Shown: piece by piece, positions 12,654 through 26,395 of the stretch | Layout: every line of letters begins with the position of its first letter | How positions within the stretch are numbered: the stretch's first letter is position 1 | The notes under the pieces: generated by a model | What the model saw: only the letters and a program-made list of their open reading frames with translations | Databases searched by the model: none | What the model was told of the DNA's origin: nothing | Translations under genes and position numbers: made by a program | NCBI GenBank assembly: GCA_021234535.1 | Contig: CM037841.1 | Coordinates: 14,776,825-14,840,824 of the forward strand | Length of the DNA stretch: 64,000 nt | DNA from: Stichopus chloronotus | Lineage: Eukaryota; Echinodermata; Holothuroidea; Aspidochirotida; Stichopodidae | Reading direction: 5' to 3'

Positions 12654-15600
12654 TAATCTTGAACAAATAGGCCTACGTCTGCTCCGGCGCAAGAAGTTGA
12701 GCAATACCGTCATGCTGAGCGTGAACATGAAGAGCGCGAGTTCTAGGCCACGGTCCACTATCCTCCGACTTGCGACAGTAATATGAAAGATAACTATGAA
12801 TCACACAGTTGTTTCTTGATCATCAGAAAATCACAATTCTCAGACCAACCAGGCTCTTATTCTATGAACACTCTGAGTGGATGCAGTGGTACGAGGGGAG
12901 TCGAGCCGGTACGTCGATCAGGTCTGGCGAACACCGAACCAATATTCACCGCCCAAAAAGAAAAAAAATAGGACTAAGAAACAAGTGCTGTACGTGCCAA
13001 AAAATAAGGAACCAAAATAAGCAAGTTCAAAAATGTGTTTCAGAATATTAATCGGGAGACAAGGGAGAACGCAAAGATTAGGGATCATGTGATATGTAAA
13101 ATCTCATTACCCTTTAAATCCTTTCGCCTCTATTTCCCAGTATTTGCAATGATGAATGTAATAGTAACGGCTCGATGGCACCTGTATTTTCTCTTGGTTT
13201 TTTTTTCATATGACACATGTGAACTGCTGTTTCACGCAAACCTGGGAGGTACTGTGTTTTTCAATTATTTTCAATAATGATGACGGCAAGTAGACTAAAT
13301 GTGACTACTGTGGCATGGCAGCGGTTTCGCTTCAGGTTCGAGAAGTGCCATTTCCTGCGATCTGGGAGGCGTTTTTTCATACTTCTCTCCACACGCTACA
13401 CGCCAACCATGCCGTGGGGCGTAGCGTAATTTGACCTACTAATCGTCCCCCCCCCCCCCATATTAACGGTAGATGGCCACACTTTGATCTGCCATGCTAA
13501 TCTCAAATAGCTTCCCTGATGGCAAAATTTGAATCCATCTGTCATCCACTTTTCCCGTCCGTCGGAGAAATGTCCGGTGGCTCGTTGACGGTCCTCTAAA
13601 GGGCATGATGCTGATTGGTTCAAAACTGCCTTCCCATCATGCACTTCTGTGTCAACCATCGGGTCTCTGACGGCTGATAGTCGGCCATGATGGCCACCAG
13701 CGGACCGCCAGATTTTGCTAACGGGGTTCCGACTCCCACTCTGATATTTGCCATGTCCCAAGTTCAGTCCACGAAACTCCCATGAAATCCCAATGACACT
13801 ACTGTTTGCGCTATACCAGACAAGAGAACGTTTTCAAAATGAACATCGACCCAGTACGTGTGTCTTTATGGAATGAAACTTTTTATTCAACTTCATTAAC
13901 TTTGTCAAAAGAATATAGCCTACAACCGAAAATATGCACAAGTATACAATGACACATTATTCATGAATCTCCTTGTCAGGTATGTCATACATAAAGTGAA
14001 CATATGTGTGTACCCTTTACACACAAGGTTCCATGCGTCAGACTTGGGAGTGCTCAAACAAGAGGCTATTTTCATAAACCGAACTGCGCATTCTTCCAGG
14101 ATTAACGCCTCGTCTTTTGTGGTGAGTCAAGGTCCATTTCTATATGGCCACTTTATCAGTGAATAAAGCACAGAAAAAGTATTCGATAACATGTTTGAAC
14201 CAAGGATCTTGGCAACCACAGCCTGACTGTGGAAATGCGTTATCTGCCGATTTCCACGTTTTCTGAAAAAAAAAAAAAAAATCTCAGGCATAGACCTACC
14301 ACGAAGTACGATCTTGGGAAAAGCCACAAGGAGCGATAAACACTGATTGGATGTCACGCACAGTGAGAAAGTTGTAGGTAGGCCTATAATTCAACATATC
14401 TCGTGTTGATTACGATATTCATTTGGATTACCATATATTATTTCAAAACAGTGTAGTTTATTTCATCTAATTTTTTTCAGTTTTTCAGACTTAAAAATAA
14501 TAACATAGGACTACGCATGATAGCAAACAGGGCGTAAACTCATATGTTGATCCGCAGCTTGACTTACTTATGTACAAATTTTGCACGATATTAATAATTT
14601 AGCTTCCATATGCTAATTGTTTTGGCCAGCTTTGAAAACGTTTCGAGTCTGTATAGGTCCGCATACAGTCCTACATGTGACATGAAAACCACATTTTGGA
14701 GTATTGACTTAATGATGATTGACTTTCATTGATGTTTGAAGCTAACTGTGATATAACGCTACATAGTCGCTGCAAACATCTCAACGACTTGAGCAAGTCC
14801 GGTCATTACTAATGAAGCTGCAATGAAGACAGTGAGCTGCACTCATGCTACCCCTGAACCAGTGAAAAATGTTCATCCTTAGGGTCACGTTCCACTTCAT
14901 CCGTTTAAGCACATGAACAAGTGCATCATGAATGAATGGAAAACATGTGTGGACTGTAGAAGTGTTTGAGTTGCGAACAGAATATATAGTCCCTTCATTC
15001 AAAAGCTTTGAATGAGCGTAATTCACAATGGCCACATCGTATATAAAGAGGAGATTAGTGCAAGAATCGATAATAACATGTTACTCACTGCAGGCTTCTC
15101 TACCCATGGCACGCCTCTTCACACTTTTCGTACATCACCAAATTTATCTTTGCGTTATTTAATGTTGTGCACATCATTTTTCCCTTTTTTATCTCTCTCT
15201 GTGCAGGTTTTTATAATTGAAGTCTTCTACTCAAACAAAAGAAGCGAAACTCGCAAGAAAACGTTATGGCCTACCTGGAAATGGGTTGGTGTTTTAGATA
15301 CTATGGGTACTATTTTGTTATGTGTGAAAGTGTTCATCGTAATTATTTCATTGATCATACTGCATCGATCAATTATATTTAATGGTTTAAACTATTTTCC
15401 CCTTAAGCATTTTGAAACATTAAATGAAAGCCGATTTTTTTTCTGATGAATTGAAAGTTTCCTTTTCTTCCTTTCCCCCTCTATGTAAAGTACCATAATC
15501 GTTAAATTTAAGTTGTTGAACAAGTTTTCCAGTAAATGTACAATTTTTTTCACTTTCATAACCATGGAAGTGAAAAGATTTATTTGTATGTGGAATTGTG

Positions 15601-17683
15601 GATGTAAATTTTCTATTAACTTCCAAAAGAATTTCCCGCTTAATTCTTATTTACATGACAAGTGGTAGAAAATAAAACCGATCACAACTCAAGGTACATG
15701 TAATTTGTTTTCAGTGTTTATTTGTACTATTGAAGGACCATGCAGCTAGCCCACTCAATACTATCCCCTGTTTAGCAGCTGAAGACTTAGTAAAGTTAGT
15801 TTTTCTCCTTAATTTATTAGGTAAATCACAGGTTATAACAGTAAATAATCAAAAGTACAATTGTTTTTGTCTACCAAAGCACTTCTAAAGCAATTCTAGT
15901 ATTTTTGATTGGCTCTGTCATGGTTCTATGTTTGTTATTTTTTTTTTTTTGTGATTTTTTTCTTCTTGTCTCTTTGCTAAATTGAGAAGGACTAGATTCG
16001 AAAAGTTCTGATTTCTGAGTTCGTTCGAATTTTTTCTCTTTTGATTTTGTGCATTGTTCTTATTTTACCTGACATTATATTTATGCAATTTTGTTATTTA
16101 ATACCATCTATGTAACATAATATTAATTTGATATTATAAAGCACTGTATAAAAAGAAAAACTAAAACTGATGACCTGATCATTATCAAGCAGAGGGAAAA
16201 AAACTTTTGAAATGGAGGGCGCAATGCTGCTTCATTGTATGAGAGATTAGAGACTCACGAGTCTTAATTCATTGGCTAAGCGAAATGAATTACATTAGTT
16301 CATAACACTCGTTAGCGTGTATTACTGACCTTTACTCAACTCGCGGTTTCAATGGCTCCTTGCTTACGTAACAGCAGAGTCCCTTACTCTATTAAGGAAC
16401 TAGTAGCAGATAGGGTTCCTATAGCACTTTCCTTATTTGTGAAGTCTTAAAGACAAAAACTCATCACCCCAGACAGTTTCAATTCTCCCAACCACCTACC
16501 TCTAGTCCCTCCCTCAGCCTGTCTTAAATTCCTCCACATGTGTAATCAAAACAATAGATCCCTGTGTACGCTGTGTAATACGAGCTGCTCTGCATCTTTC
16601 GAATTTGCTGTCAATCTAAGAGTACTGTAACTTAGAACCAGTTGAGAAATTTGCTCTCCGGGAGGTAAAAATATAGCTTAGGGTGATGCAATACAGCCTT
16701 TAAAGGATTACTGGCTAAACGGGTCAGCCCCCCCCCCCCCCCTCCAAAGGAAAGTGACACCCGTTTGATGTTTCAATGGCTACGAAGCACAGTAAAGAAA
16801 ATATTGTTCCAAGTGGGTGAATCTCATCCCTTTAATTCGCTTACATAATGGTTACGTTTCTTACACATGTGTTACTATGAACATGTTCAGGCTTCATTTG
16901 CTGACACTTGGTAATGTTCGATAATTTCCCCTTTCTTCGCACTTAATTTGTATACTAGCAATTGGATTTAGATCCCATCATTACCAATATCATAGTATTT
17001 TACTATGACCAACTTGACTCTGTATTTGTGCACCTTAAAAGTACTCCTCATTCAAGGCGTGTTTCATATATTAGAAGAGAGCAAAAAGAAAATTGTTTTT
17101 CTTGGGAAAATATTCGTCTGGCTGGAAGCTACGTAGCGAGTGAATTTTTTTTTGGAGAAAAATCATGCTTTTTAACGCGAAATGCGCGAAAAGGATAAAG
17201 ATCTTGTTTTTGGGGAGCACATCCCGCCCCCTACAGAAATACATAGTAGCTTAAATGCAGTGTCGAATTATTTAAAAAAATCTATAAAAACTGGGAGCAG
17301 TAGTCCTCCCCCCCCCCTCCCTCCAGTGCATGAAGTACAGGGGTATGTGCAAAGAAGTAAGGGATCGTGGATGGCAGCAGATCGGTAAAGTGGCATCTGA
17401 CACCCATTAATTGTTATAAGAACAGAATGTTTCACAGTATACATTTTCAGCAGAAATCCAATTAACTTATTGTGATCATAGACCGGGTCACATGCGATTC
17501 GCCACACTATTCAACTTTCATCTATACTATCGCGCAAATCGAATTTGTAATGAAAGCTCTGTTAGGAACAGACTAGGGTCACGTAAGTTCCTTCTGTCGT
17601 GGTTGTTTTGAATTGGAAGTTCGATTTCCAATTTCATATTTTGCATCCATCCATGTAAAAGGTAATTGAAATTTACGATTTTA
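12654..17683. other. No supported gene apart from a dispersed repeat
   Basis: Contains a C13 run at about 13447, A15 at about 14265, C15 at 16728-16742 and the 260-bp repeat at 16441-16705. The 144-codon frame at 15012-15446 is Phe/Ile/Leu-rich with no recognisable domain. Confidence 0.55.
16441..16705 (+). repeat. About 260-bp dispersed repeat, copy A
   Basis: Nearly identical in inverse orientation to 61594-61855. Shared: TTAAAGACAAAAACTCATCA, CCAACCACCTACC-CTAGTCCC, CAATAGATCCCTGTGT and GATTTGC/CTCTCCGGGAGG-type ends. High identity suggests a recently active family. No inverted termini were recognised. Confidence 0.85.
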
Positions 17684-19770
17684 GTTTAGTTTATTCAGTT
17701 TAGTTTATTTACTTTTTTTTCAATTTAAGTACATGAGCTGGTTTATACAAGATGGAGTGTACATAAAGAAATTAACGTATGTATAAAAGGGAAAAAAAAC
17801 GGAACCAGATGATGCTGAAAGCTTTTCTAATCTGGTCCATCCAGGAGTTTACGTTAAATATTACAAAACATAATGCAATTATGTACGCATATATAAGTGC
17901 AACAATGAATCGTAAAGAATTTTAGGCTCATAATACACAAGAAACATTAAGAAAGGTATAAAGAAAATGGATGATTTTTAAATACTTCTTAAACAAATTA
18001 ATATTTTGAGGAATTACGTAATTTTGTGTCAAGGGAATTCCAGAGGTGTACACCATAGCTTCTCATCTGAGAGTGGAGAGTGGGAAATCATCGTTCGTGT
18101 GAAAGGTTGTACCAGATTATCTCTTCCCCTTATAGGATAGTTATGATGAGTATTGTGAGGGTGGAGAAACGATTTCAAATCATGGGGAAATTGATTATTA
18201 TGATGTCAATATAAGAAGATGCCTAACTGATATTGATTCTCTAAAGTAAGAATATTGAGGTTATAAAAATACGGAAGTGTATGGGTGTAAAGTGGAATAT
18301 TTGAGATTAAGCGGACAGCCCTCTTTTGGAGAACAAAGAGTTTATCGAGGTAAGTTTGGGAGGAATTTACCCAGAGTAAAATACTATAAATAAGATGTGG
18401 GACTACCAGAGAGTTGAAGAAAGTTAACAAAGTGTTGTTGGGAAGATGATACCTTAATCTATTCATAACACCAACTATTGTAGAGACGAATTTTGCAACA
18501 TTGTCAATGTGATTTTTCCAAGAAAGCTTACTGTCAAGTGTGATACCTAAAAATATTGTGATATTAAAATTTTTATAATGGAAATTAAGAAAAATGAGAG
18601 CTATCTCCTCTGCTGTTAAAAAAAACCCAACAATGTTAATATTTAATGATAACTTGTTAGCAGCTAACCAGTCAGCAACACGGTTTAATTCTAAGAATGC
18701 CACTTGAAGGGCTTTGTTTACATAACGACAATAGACAGTAGTGTCATCAGCAGAGAGTACAAACTTGAGAAAATTTGAAGATCGATACATATCATTAATA
18801 TATAATATAAATAATAAAGGTCCCAAAATAGAGCCTTATGGGACACCGACAGAAATTTCCTTAGTGTTAGAATCTTTACCTTTGTATTGTTTTCTATTTG
18901 CGAGATAACTTCTAAGCCAATGAAGTGTTTGTCATACTCCATACTTATACAATTAATTGAGTAAAATACTATGATCAATGGTATCAAATGCCTTTGATAG
19001 ATCAATAAACAAGGCTACAGTAAAGGCCCTACTTTCTAGATTACTTACAATCTCGTCCACAAATTTGAAGGCGGCTATAGAGTGATTTTCCCTAAAACCA
19101 TGTCCGGTATAAAAGAGATTATGCTTATTTATAATATTAAACAGTCTATTATAAACAAGTCTTTCAGATTTTAGAAATAACTGGTAACACTGACACAGGG
19201 CGATAATTCGATACAACATCCGAATCACCAGACTTATACACAGACATCACTTTAGCAATCTTTAACTCATTCGGAAAAATTCCCTCTCTGAAAGATAAGT
19301 GCAAAATATGAGTAAATGCATCTACAATATATTCATACACATGTTTTAATACTTCATTGGTTATATCATCATATCCTGGTGATTGTGCGTCTTGTAATTT
19401 CAGAATAGATATAATTTCCTCCTGGCCTACAGGATGTAAAACGCCGGTATTTGACACATTAATTTCATTTAAATATGACTCGAAACTGACATTCCTATCA
19501 CCTATCTCATTGGTTTTCACCAACAGTTGGAAAAAAGTCATTTAACTTGACAACATAGTCCATTATACTTCAGTTTCTTGTATAGGAGTGATACTTGGAC
19601 TTAACAATGAGAGCTAGGCTATCCCTCTATTTAACAACCTATTTACACCAGTCCTTACCTTTTTGCTGTTTCCTTTATTCTCAGTGAAAAAATTAGTGTA
19701 GTAGGACTGTTTAGTTTGAAAGATGAATCGTGTGAATCGCGCAGATGGGAGCCAGCCTTAAGAAAGTTAT
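17684..19770 (-). mobile_element. 5'-truncated non-LTR retrotransposon with broken reverse transcriptase
   Basis: Three overlapping - strand frames together cover a non-LTR reverse transcriptase interrupted by frameshifts: 19541-19164 (GYDDITNEVLK, YKSGDSDVVSNYRPVSVLP), 19228-18953 (FIDLSKAFDTIDH) and 18826-18206 (GPLLFILYINDM, SADDTTVY, then the thumb region). The motif order is the usual one from fingers to palm to thumb. The palm box is SADD rather than the common F/YADD. Upstream of 19541 weak linker-like sequence continues to about 19770; no endonuclease domain is visible, so the copy is 5'-truncated. Downstream of the RT, the 3' flank ends near 17684 in a TAAACTGAATAAACTAAACT-like tail, typical of Jockey/CR1-type superfamily elements that end in short repeats rather than poly(A). 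Assignment to a particular clade is not possible by eye. The copy is inactive. Confidence 0.85.
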
Positions 19771-21059
19771 TTAACATTTTTTTTAGCCTCCAACTAGGAC
19801 GATCTGTGACATTAAGACTCTGTGAAAGATATACAAGTTGTTTTTTATTTTATCTTTCTGATAAAATGTGATACATGTTTGCTCGATTCGCTTTGTTTTT
19901 CTGTTTGCAAAGTATATTTGAATCCACAGTTTTGTAAGAATGTTATTTCTTTTCACATGAATGTATCGAAGAAAAAAGGTCAATTTAATGTGATTTGTTT
20001 CATGGGTGCACCTCTAATCACCATAATTTAGACTGGTCGATATCTAGTCACATGCAGAATGCCAGAGAGCATCACACATAGTATTATTTGATCAAGTAGG
20101 GGAAATCTTTGTGTAAGCAAATAAATCTCTTGATTTAAGGATGACTCAATCTTCCGATAACCACGTTGAAAAAAAAGGTCACTAAAGTAGCTTATAATGA
20201 AATAATGCAACCACACGTGAAACTAATAGAGCTTCACGAGTATTATGTGGTGTAAGCTATAGGGAGCATTATAGATAGACATATTAGAGTGTCTCTAAGG
20301 TTCAAAGTCAAAGATAACACCTACAGTATTTGCATTGACAGCAAACAGTTTGGTTTTTCAGCATTTCACCACAATGGAGAAGCTATTTGAATAACAGATA
20401 TATCCGACGTGGGGTTATTGTGTGAATTAAGGCAGTCTTGTTTCTGTGTTAGAAGGGAGGGTCTTGTGTTTGAAATATTGGGTTTTCATATAAATCTGAA
20501 AGGTCTACAGGTGTCAAAATTCAAGAGCAAATCCATTTATTTTTCAGTCTGTTTTTCACACGAGGCATAGCTTCTCGTGTAGTTATGAAAACAGAAACTG
20601 GAAACAAGTCATCTCATCCAATTTCTGACTTCATAAAATAATCTTTGTTCTGTCCGAATCATCTGCATCGACGTTTAACTTACCTCATATCCCTTTTTTC
20701 AGTTGTGGAAAGAAGGTTGCTTAATGTCGTCGCATGAACTTTATTACGACTTAAATACAAACTAAAAGGGGATTGGGAGGAGGTTACGTGTTTAACAGCA
20801 TATATGCTTTTAATAATTATAAATTATTTTTAGCAAAGACAATTTCATTGATTTGATGTTATGGTCACTCTACTGTTGTCTTATGTTCTCATACTTGTGA
20901 AATCAAACCAAACGTGAAAGATTAAAAAAGAAAAACAGAAAAAGAAATGTGTCATCGCCCATCCCATAAGTGAAAAAATTAATAAAAATTCAAGGAAAAT
21001 TAAATACAAAATGAAAAAATAAATAAATAAAATGCAGTACCCAATGCTTTATGATTACC
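19771..21059. other. No supported gene
   Basis: AT-rich sequence between the non-LTR element and the 389-bp array; nothing recognised. Confidence 0.55.
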
Positions 21060-23220
21060 GGAAGCAATTGTATATATGGTACAATGCAGACTTGAAAGCC
21101 ACACCGGTCGGTGAATTCTTCCTCATAGGATGGCAGTGGGAAGTACATGCACATGCAGCCTTGAAATATAGATATCATGTTTGCATTTCCTCAATTTATG
21201 TGAAAAAAAATCAATCTATGAAAAAAGGATTTTTTTCATAGATTTAGCTGTCTATCAGGTGATTTGAGGGGTACAAGAAGGGTAATGAATCACGCACCCG
21301 ATTCCATTTTTTTCTTTGAGAACCTGGCAAATACTTTGTGGCTGATCAAATAGGAACACCGACATCAAGACTTTTTGGGGGAAGGAGGGAGAAATTGTCT
21401 GAATTATGTTTGTGACTAATTAGCCACTTTACTATCTAAGCGGAGCGCCACCATTGCTTGGAGGGGAGCTACAAGAAAAATTTTGGATTTTCAAAACCCC
21501 CAGATGGCAGGAAACGGCACTTAGAGGGTGTACTTGAGCTGAATGTACCCAGCCTTGAAACACAAATATCATGTCTGCAATGTCCCGAACTCGTGTGAAA
21601 AGAAAAATCAATCTATCACAAATGGTAGAGCATATCATGTTTTATGAGGTGGTACAAGAATCGCAATGAATTACGTGTCCTATTCTTTTTTTTTTCCTTT
21701 TGAATAATTGGCAAAAACTTTTTTTTTTTTTGTCGAACACATCTGCGCACCGATGCCTAGATTTTTTTGTGGGGGTGGATTGTTTCCTGAAATATGTTTG
21801 TGACTAACTAGGTTAATATCTAAACGGAGTGCCATCATTGGTTGGAGCGCAAAAGAAAATTTTGGCTTTTCCAAAGCACCAGATGACAAGAAACGGCACT
21901 TCCCGGGTGCCTCACTTGAACTGCATTTACCCAACCTATGGATATCATGTCTGCAATTAATCGATTCGTGCCAAAAGTAAACTCAATTTATTAAAATTGG
22001 TAATATACAGGTTATACTTGAATCATAATAAAGTACGCATCCTCGTTTATTTCATGCTTAAAGTTTTTGACAAATACTTTTTGATGAACACATTGACTCA
22101 CCGGCGCCTAGAAATCGGGAGGAGAAAGACATTGCTTGAACTATTTATTATTGTAGTGCGCCGCACTACAATCTTGTCATTACTGGTCGACCAGCAATTT
22201 CTTTTGTTGAGCCTTGTATGGCTCATAACGCCTCACCTACGCGTGATGTAACTTAGTTCACACAGATATGCATGTGCGATCTTTTAGTAAAAGCAGTAAG
22301 TGCGAGCTATGGCCGTCTTCAAATCAAACTCTACTAAGGAAAAGCAAATGCCACGACTACAAGATCGATTTAAGGAGTTAAAGTGATGAGAGAGCCCTGA
22401 GGATAAATTTCCAGAAAACGTCATGGAATGTGGTTCGGCCTTTTCCCAATGAGGTGATAAACGTGGAGTGTCAATGTTGTTTCAAAATTGGTGTGCAATT
22501 CACCGCCATTGTGTTTAAATATGATGTCGCAGAATCGTGTGCTGCTTCAATGCTTTTTAGTGGTTACAACATGGCGTCCTTCTACAGAATCATGTAGGCC
22601 TGCTGCTCTCATGTTCTATTTCAGTGGTGAAACAGAAAGACAGTTTTGACATATATACAGCTAGTACTAGAGTACTCTTAAAACTCAGCAGCACAGGCTT
22701 GTACGACATACGGTATACAGCAACGATAAACGTCGGCAACGTTACCACATTATGAGAGAGATCCAATGGAATTTTTGTTTCGTCCAGCGTGATACAAATA
22801 AAAAGAATGGATTGGGAAAGGGTTCGACAGGAAACGGCACTCCCTTACGCAAAAAATGCTAACTCCTATGAGGAGTGGGTCCACAGAGACTAGCTTATTC
22901 CCAACAACAAGGACTTAGCCTACCGGGCACTACAATTCTGCGTATTTGTGGGCAAATGCAGTTCTAGTTATGTTTGTTACTCACTAGCAGGGTTACACTC
23001 TAAGAGGAGCGCCACCATTTTGGCGCGAAGCGTCAAAGAAAGTTTTGGCTATTCAAAGCATCCAGATGTCAGGAATTGGCACTTCGCAGGTGTATACTTG
23101 AGCTGCATGCACCCAGCTTTAAAACAGGGTCCTATGTCTGCAATATCTCAACAAGTAGGCAATCCACGGAGTTGCAAATCTCATCCGGCGTTTTGCATAC
23201 CCATTCTCCCGGAGTACGCT
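21060..23220. repeat. About 389-bp tandem repeat, interrupted
   Basis: TATGTTTGTGACTAA-TAG followed by ATCTAA-CGGAG-GCCA-CATTG occurs at about 21405 and 21794, and again as GTTTGTTACTCAC...CTAAGAGGAGCGCCACCATT at about 22970. Each is followed by a TTTTGG-TTTTC-AA stretch, the motif GAAACGGCACTT (or a variant), and CATGTCTGCAAT. A partial unit precedes at 21060-21240. Between the second and third full units, 22150-22935 is foreign and begins with a short perfect hairpin (22150-22172). Confidence 0.65.
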
Positions 23221-24737
23221 TAGCTGTATATTTCATCAGTGATTCAGATTGCTCGTTGTGGATAGAAGTGCTGAACAACATATATTCAAGTCACTTAATA
23301 ATGTACTACTGCAATACATTGCGTAAGCGTGGAACGACGCAAATACCTATATGGGTGTACATAATGTGCCTAGCTATCGTGAGTGCGTCAAAAGTATTCC
23401 CAGAAAACGCGTGAACGTCAGACTATTCCTCATATCTGCAAGCCCGTTACTGTGGATCGTTTGAGTGCCGTGAAAAGCGCATTGAGTTATGCGTTGCTCA
23501 ATATTTTCTTCACAGAGCGTAAACAAACATCTCGAATTCATACATACTTGGGAAGAATCCTCAAGTCCTATTGGCCCATTTCAGTCAGGTGACCGTAGGT
23601 TATCTGCTGATAAACCAAGACGATAAACCAAGGTCAATATGAATTCAATAAACCGTAGATCGACAGTGTTTTTCAGTCAGCCATATCTTACACCAAACAA
23701 TGGCTAATACAGTATTACTAAGTTAGTAATACTGAAATAACATCCTATTTGAAGTTCGTAGATCGAACGTTGGCCACGCTTAGGGCCTAAACCTCCTGAA
23801 AAGTAAAATGTAAATGAGTACGGCGTGAATCTACTAACAACAGCACAGTGAAACTGTCAGTGGTAATTCTTCTGACGTTAGGAAATCTTACCTCTATAAA
23901 TTTCAGAATTGTGTCGCAGGAAAGCTTCTTCAGTGTAATTTGAACAACTAAGCCTACAGGAATTAGCATTTCTTATTTGTCGATTCGACGGAGATGCCCA
24001 AAAACAATTCCTTATGCAATTAAATCGTAAAGAGGACTGAGGACCGCAATCCATAGTCATCTTGAAGGATCTCCATACAACCGCCGGATTAATATTCTTA
24101 AGGACAGAGAACACAGCATAAATAATTAAGGCCTATTGATAGGTCTAGGCCCTATATGGTGGAAAAAAAATAAGCAGGAAAGGCCTTGACATGAGTTATC
24201 CCAAATCAGCCATAAAGTGATCTTATGGCAATTTTTGACTGTAACGTTTTGGCCATGTGCAATCTTTCTTCTTTGTTGTACTAGGCCTAGCCGGACTAAC
24301 ATTAGTTCCGAAATTTTGCATAGAACCCTCACACTCACATGTAGAAAAATGTACGATTGGGGGTTAATGCAAGCGATGTATAAGGGGCAGCCCGAGTGCA
24401 TCAGGCGATAGCATTAACGTCCGACAGTGCATTATACTACAGTTAATACTGAGTATACCGAGAAAAACCTTTAATTGAACAATTGTGTAGGGTACCTTTA
24501 TATGTATAGGTTGTAAACATACATTGAGTGAATGTATTATCAACGCTCGGGAAATGACATTGCTACCTGACGTAAACATTCAGCCCAGAACTGGTATATG
24601 TTGAAATACCATGTCACATTCATGTCACATTCATGGAAGGGCAAATGGGTAAAAGTTGTGCTGACACCATATACGACCACCACCTAGCATTGTATTATGC
24701 GTTACTGTAATCATGATCTTTCCCTTGACCTGTGACG
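23221..24737. other. No supported gene
   Basis: Short frames only. TTCATGTCACATTCATGTCACATTC-like duplication at about 24610-24635 is the only local structure noted. Confidence 0.5.
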
Positions 24738-25025
24738 TCATCAGCCCGGCGGACACTACATCTCACACCGAGACCCCCACTCACCAAGTTTGAATTTATC
24801 CGACTTATCGTCTAGGAGGAGATCGTGACACACTTTATCAGAGCATTTTGATCTCTAACCACGTGACCTTTGACCTTGTGACCCATTGAGATAATGCCAA
24901 AAATGTGTTTTTCGTTTCATGACCTTTGAAGTCATCGGTCCGGCGGACACTACACATCATACCCGAGAACCTTCCCGCACCAAGTTTGAGATTCATCCGA
25001 CTTACCGTCGGAGGAGATAGTGACA
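24738..25025. repeat. Two-unit tandem repeat, period 193 bp
   Basis: GTCATC-G-CCGGCGGACACTACA, CACCAAGTTTGA and CATCCGACTTA recur at 24738-24833 and 24931-25025. A perfect TGACCTTTGACCT (inverse of AGGTCAAAGGTCA) lies between them at 24864-24876. A CA-repeat follows at about 25038-25050. Confidence 0.75.
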
Positions 25026-25419
25026 CAAGTTCGGTTGTACACACACACACCGGCACGAATGCACACATTTGGACCCTCCTTCTCACCCCTAACCCCAGTG
25101 GGTAATCCCGATCCAGGTGATTTGTGTATCATGAGGTACCCCCACATAAGGGCTGCTGGCCCAACAAGTTTTGGTTGAACACTATACGAGGGGTGTAAGG
25201 TGGGCTATCACTTAAGTGTCATTTTTGGAGACTTTAACCCCTCAAGCAAGTACAGTTTCTCCTCTCTGTATACTACGTATAGGGATGACATAATTGAAGA
25301 TAAAAACATTTCATGGAAAAATGGCAGTAATTTGGATTGATCTTATCTACAATGTTTATGCTATTGTCATTTGGAGAAAAGTTAATTCAGCAACTTTTAG
25401 TTTTAAACGATGACAGCTC

Positions 25420-26360
25420 TTCTTTTTGAGAAATTTTCAACCACCTTAGACAAAATCTGGTGCAATATTTTGCATTTATTGCAGTAAATTTCCCCGAGAA
25501 ATTACAATCCCAAAGAAGTTCTAACAATTTTTACTCTCTGGCGATTAGTTTTTTACTACTTTGCTACAGTTGATTGTAGCAAAGCATAGTAGCATAGTAA
25601 AATATAAAGCTCGTTCTTGTACCGATAACTTTGGAAATGATAGCCAGCTTGAAGAGAAAAAAAGTTACCGCATACGCAATAAAGTATCTCGATAGGTGGG
25701 GAAAACATGAGATGAGTGATGGTTGGCCTGAGAGAGGGTTGTAAGGGAGGAGGTGCCCCACCACTTTTGAGAAACTTTCAGCTACTAGCTAACCTTAGAT
25801 GCAATTTAGTGCAATATCTGGGGTCTTTTGAAGTCATTAAATGTGCTAGACTAAGATAGCAACTGGTACTCTACATTTTCCTACTATCGGAGCACCTCGG
25901 CTAAAATACGAAAAATTCTGCCAGGCATTTCAGAGTTATTGAAAATTTTTCCAATTACCAGATGAACTGAAGCACAATTTCGTGCAATATTTGCGGTCTT
26001 TTGAAGTCATTAAATGTGCTAGACTGAGTTATGAAAAATTCCTACTGGAGTTTCACATTTTCCTACTGTCAACGCTTCTACACTTTAATATGAGAAATTC
26101 CAACTGATATCAGAGCTATTGAGAAATTTTCAATTACCAAGTAACCTAAGACACAATCTGGTGCCAAATATCATCGCTTCTACACTTTAATGTGAGAAAT
26201 TCCAACTGGTATGTTACATATATTGAGAAATTTTCGAACTACTAGGTAACCTTAGACACAATCTGGTGCAATAGTAGGCATCTTTCTATTTCATAAAATT
26301 TGCTAGACTGAGATATGAAAAATTCCAATTGGTGTTTCAGATTTTCCGACTACCGTCGTT
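25420..26360. repeat. Degenerate tandem array, units about 100-180 bp
   Basis: GAGAAATTTTCAA-type segments at 25429, 25769, 25939, 26120 and 26224 are each followed by ACACAATCTGGTGCAATA-like sequence, and several units also carry CATTAAATGTGCTAGACTGAG and CACATTTTCCTACT. The array ends at CGTCGTTCTGACAGG and a T14G13 homopolymer pair (26369-26395). A related single unit lies at about 61070-61190. Confidence 0.7.
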
Positions 26361-26395
26361 CTGACAGGTTTTTTTTTTTTTTGGGGGGGGGGGGG

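Noticed and set aside
12355..12786. 143-codon open frame rich in Pro, Leu and Arg
   Set aside because: It overlaps the GC-rich hAT-like MITE and its right target duplication; the frame is open because of C-runs, and no domain is visible.
13391..13430. Imperfect hairpin ACGCTACACGCC...GGCGTAGCGT as a MITE end
   Set aside because: No matching second terminus or target duplication was found nearby.
15012..15446. 144-codon open frame with hydrophobic stretches
   Set aside because: The Phe/Ile/Leu-rich composition is what AT-rich non-coding DNA gives; no signal peptide context, splice support or family resemblance.
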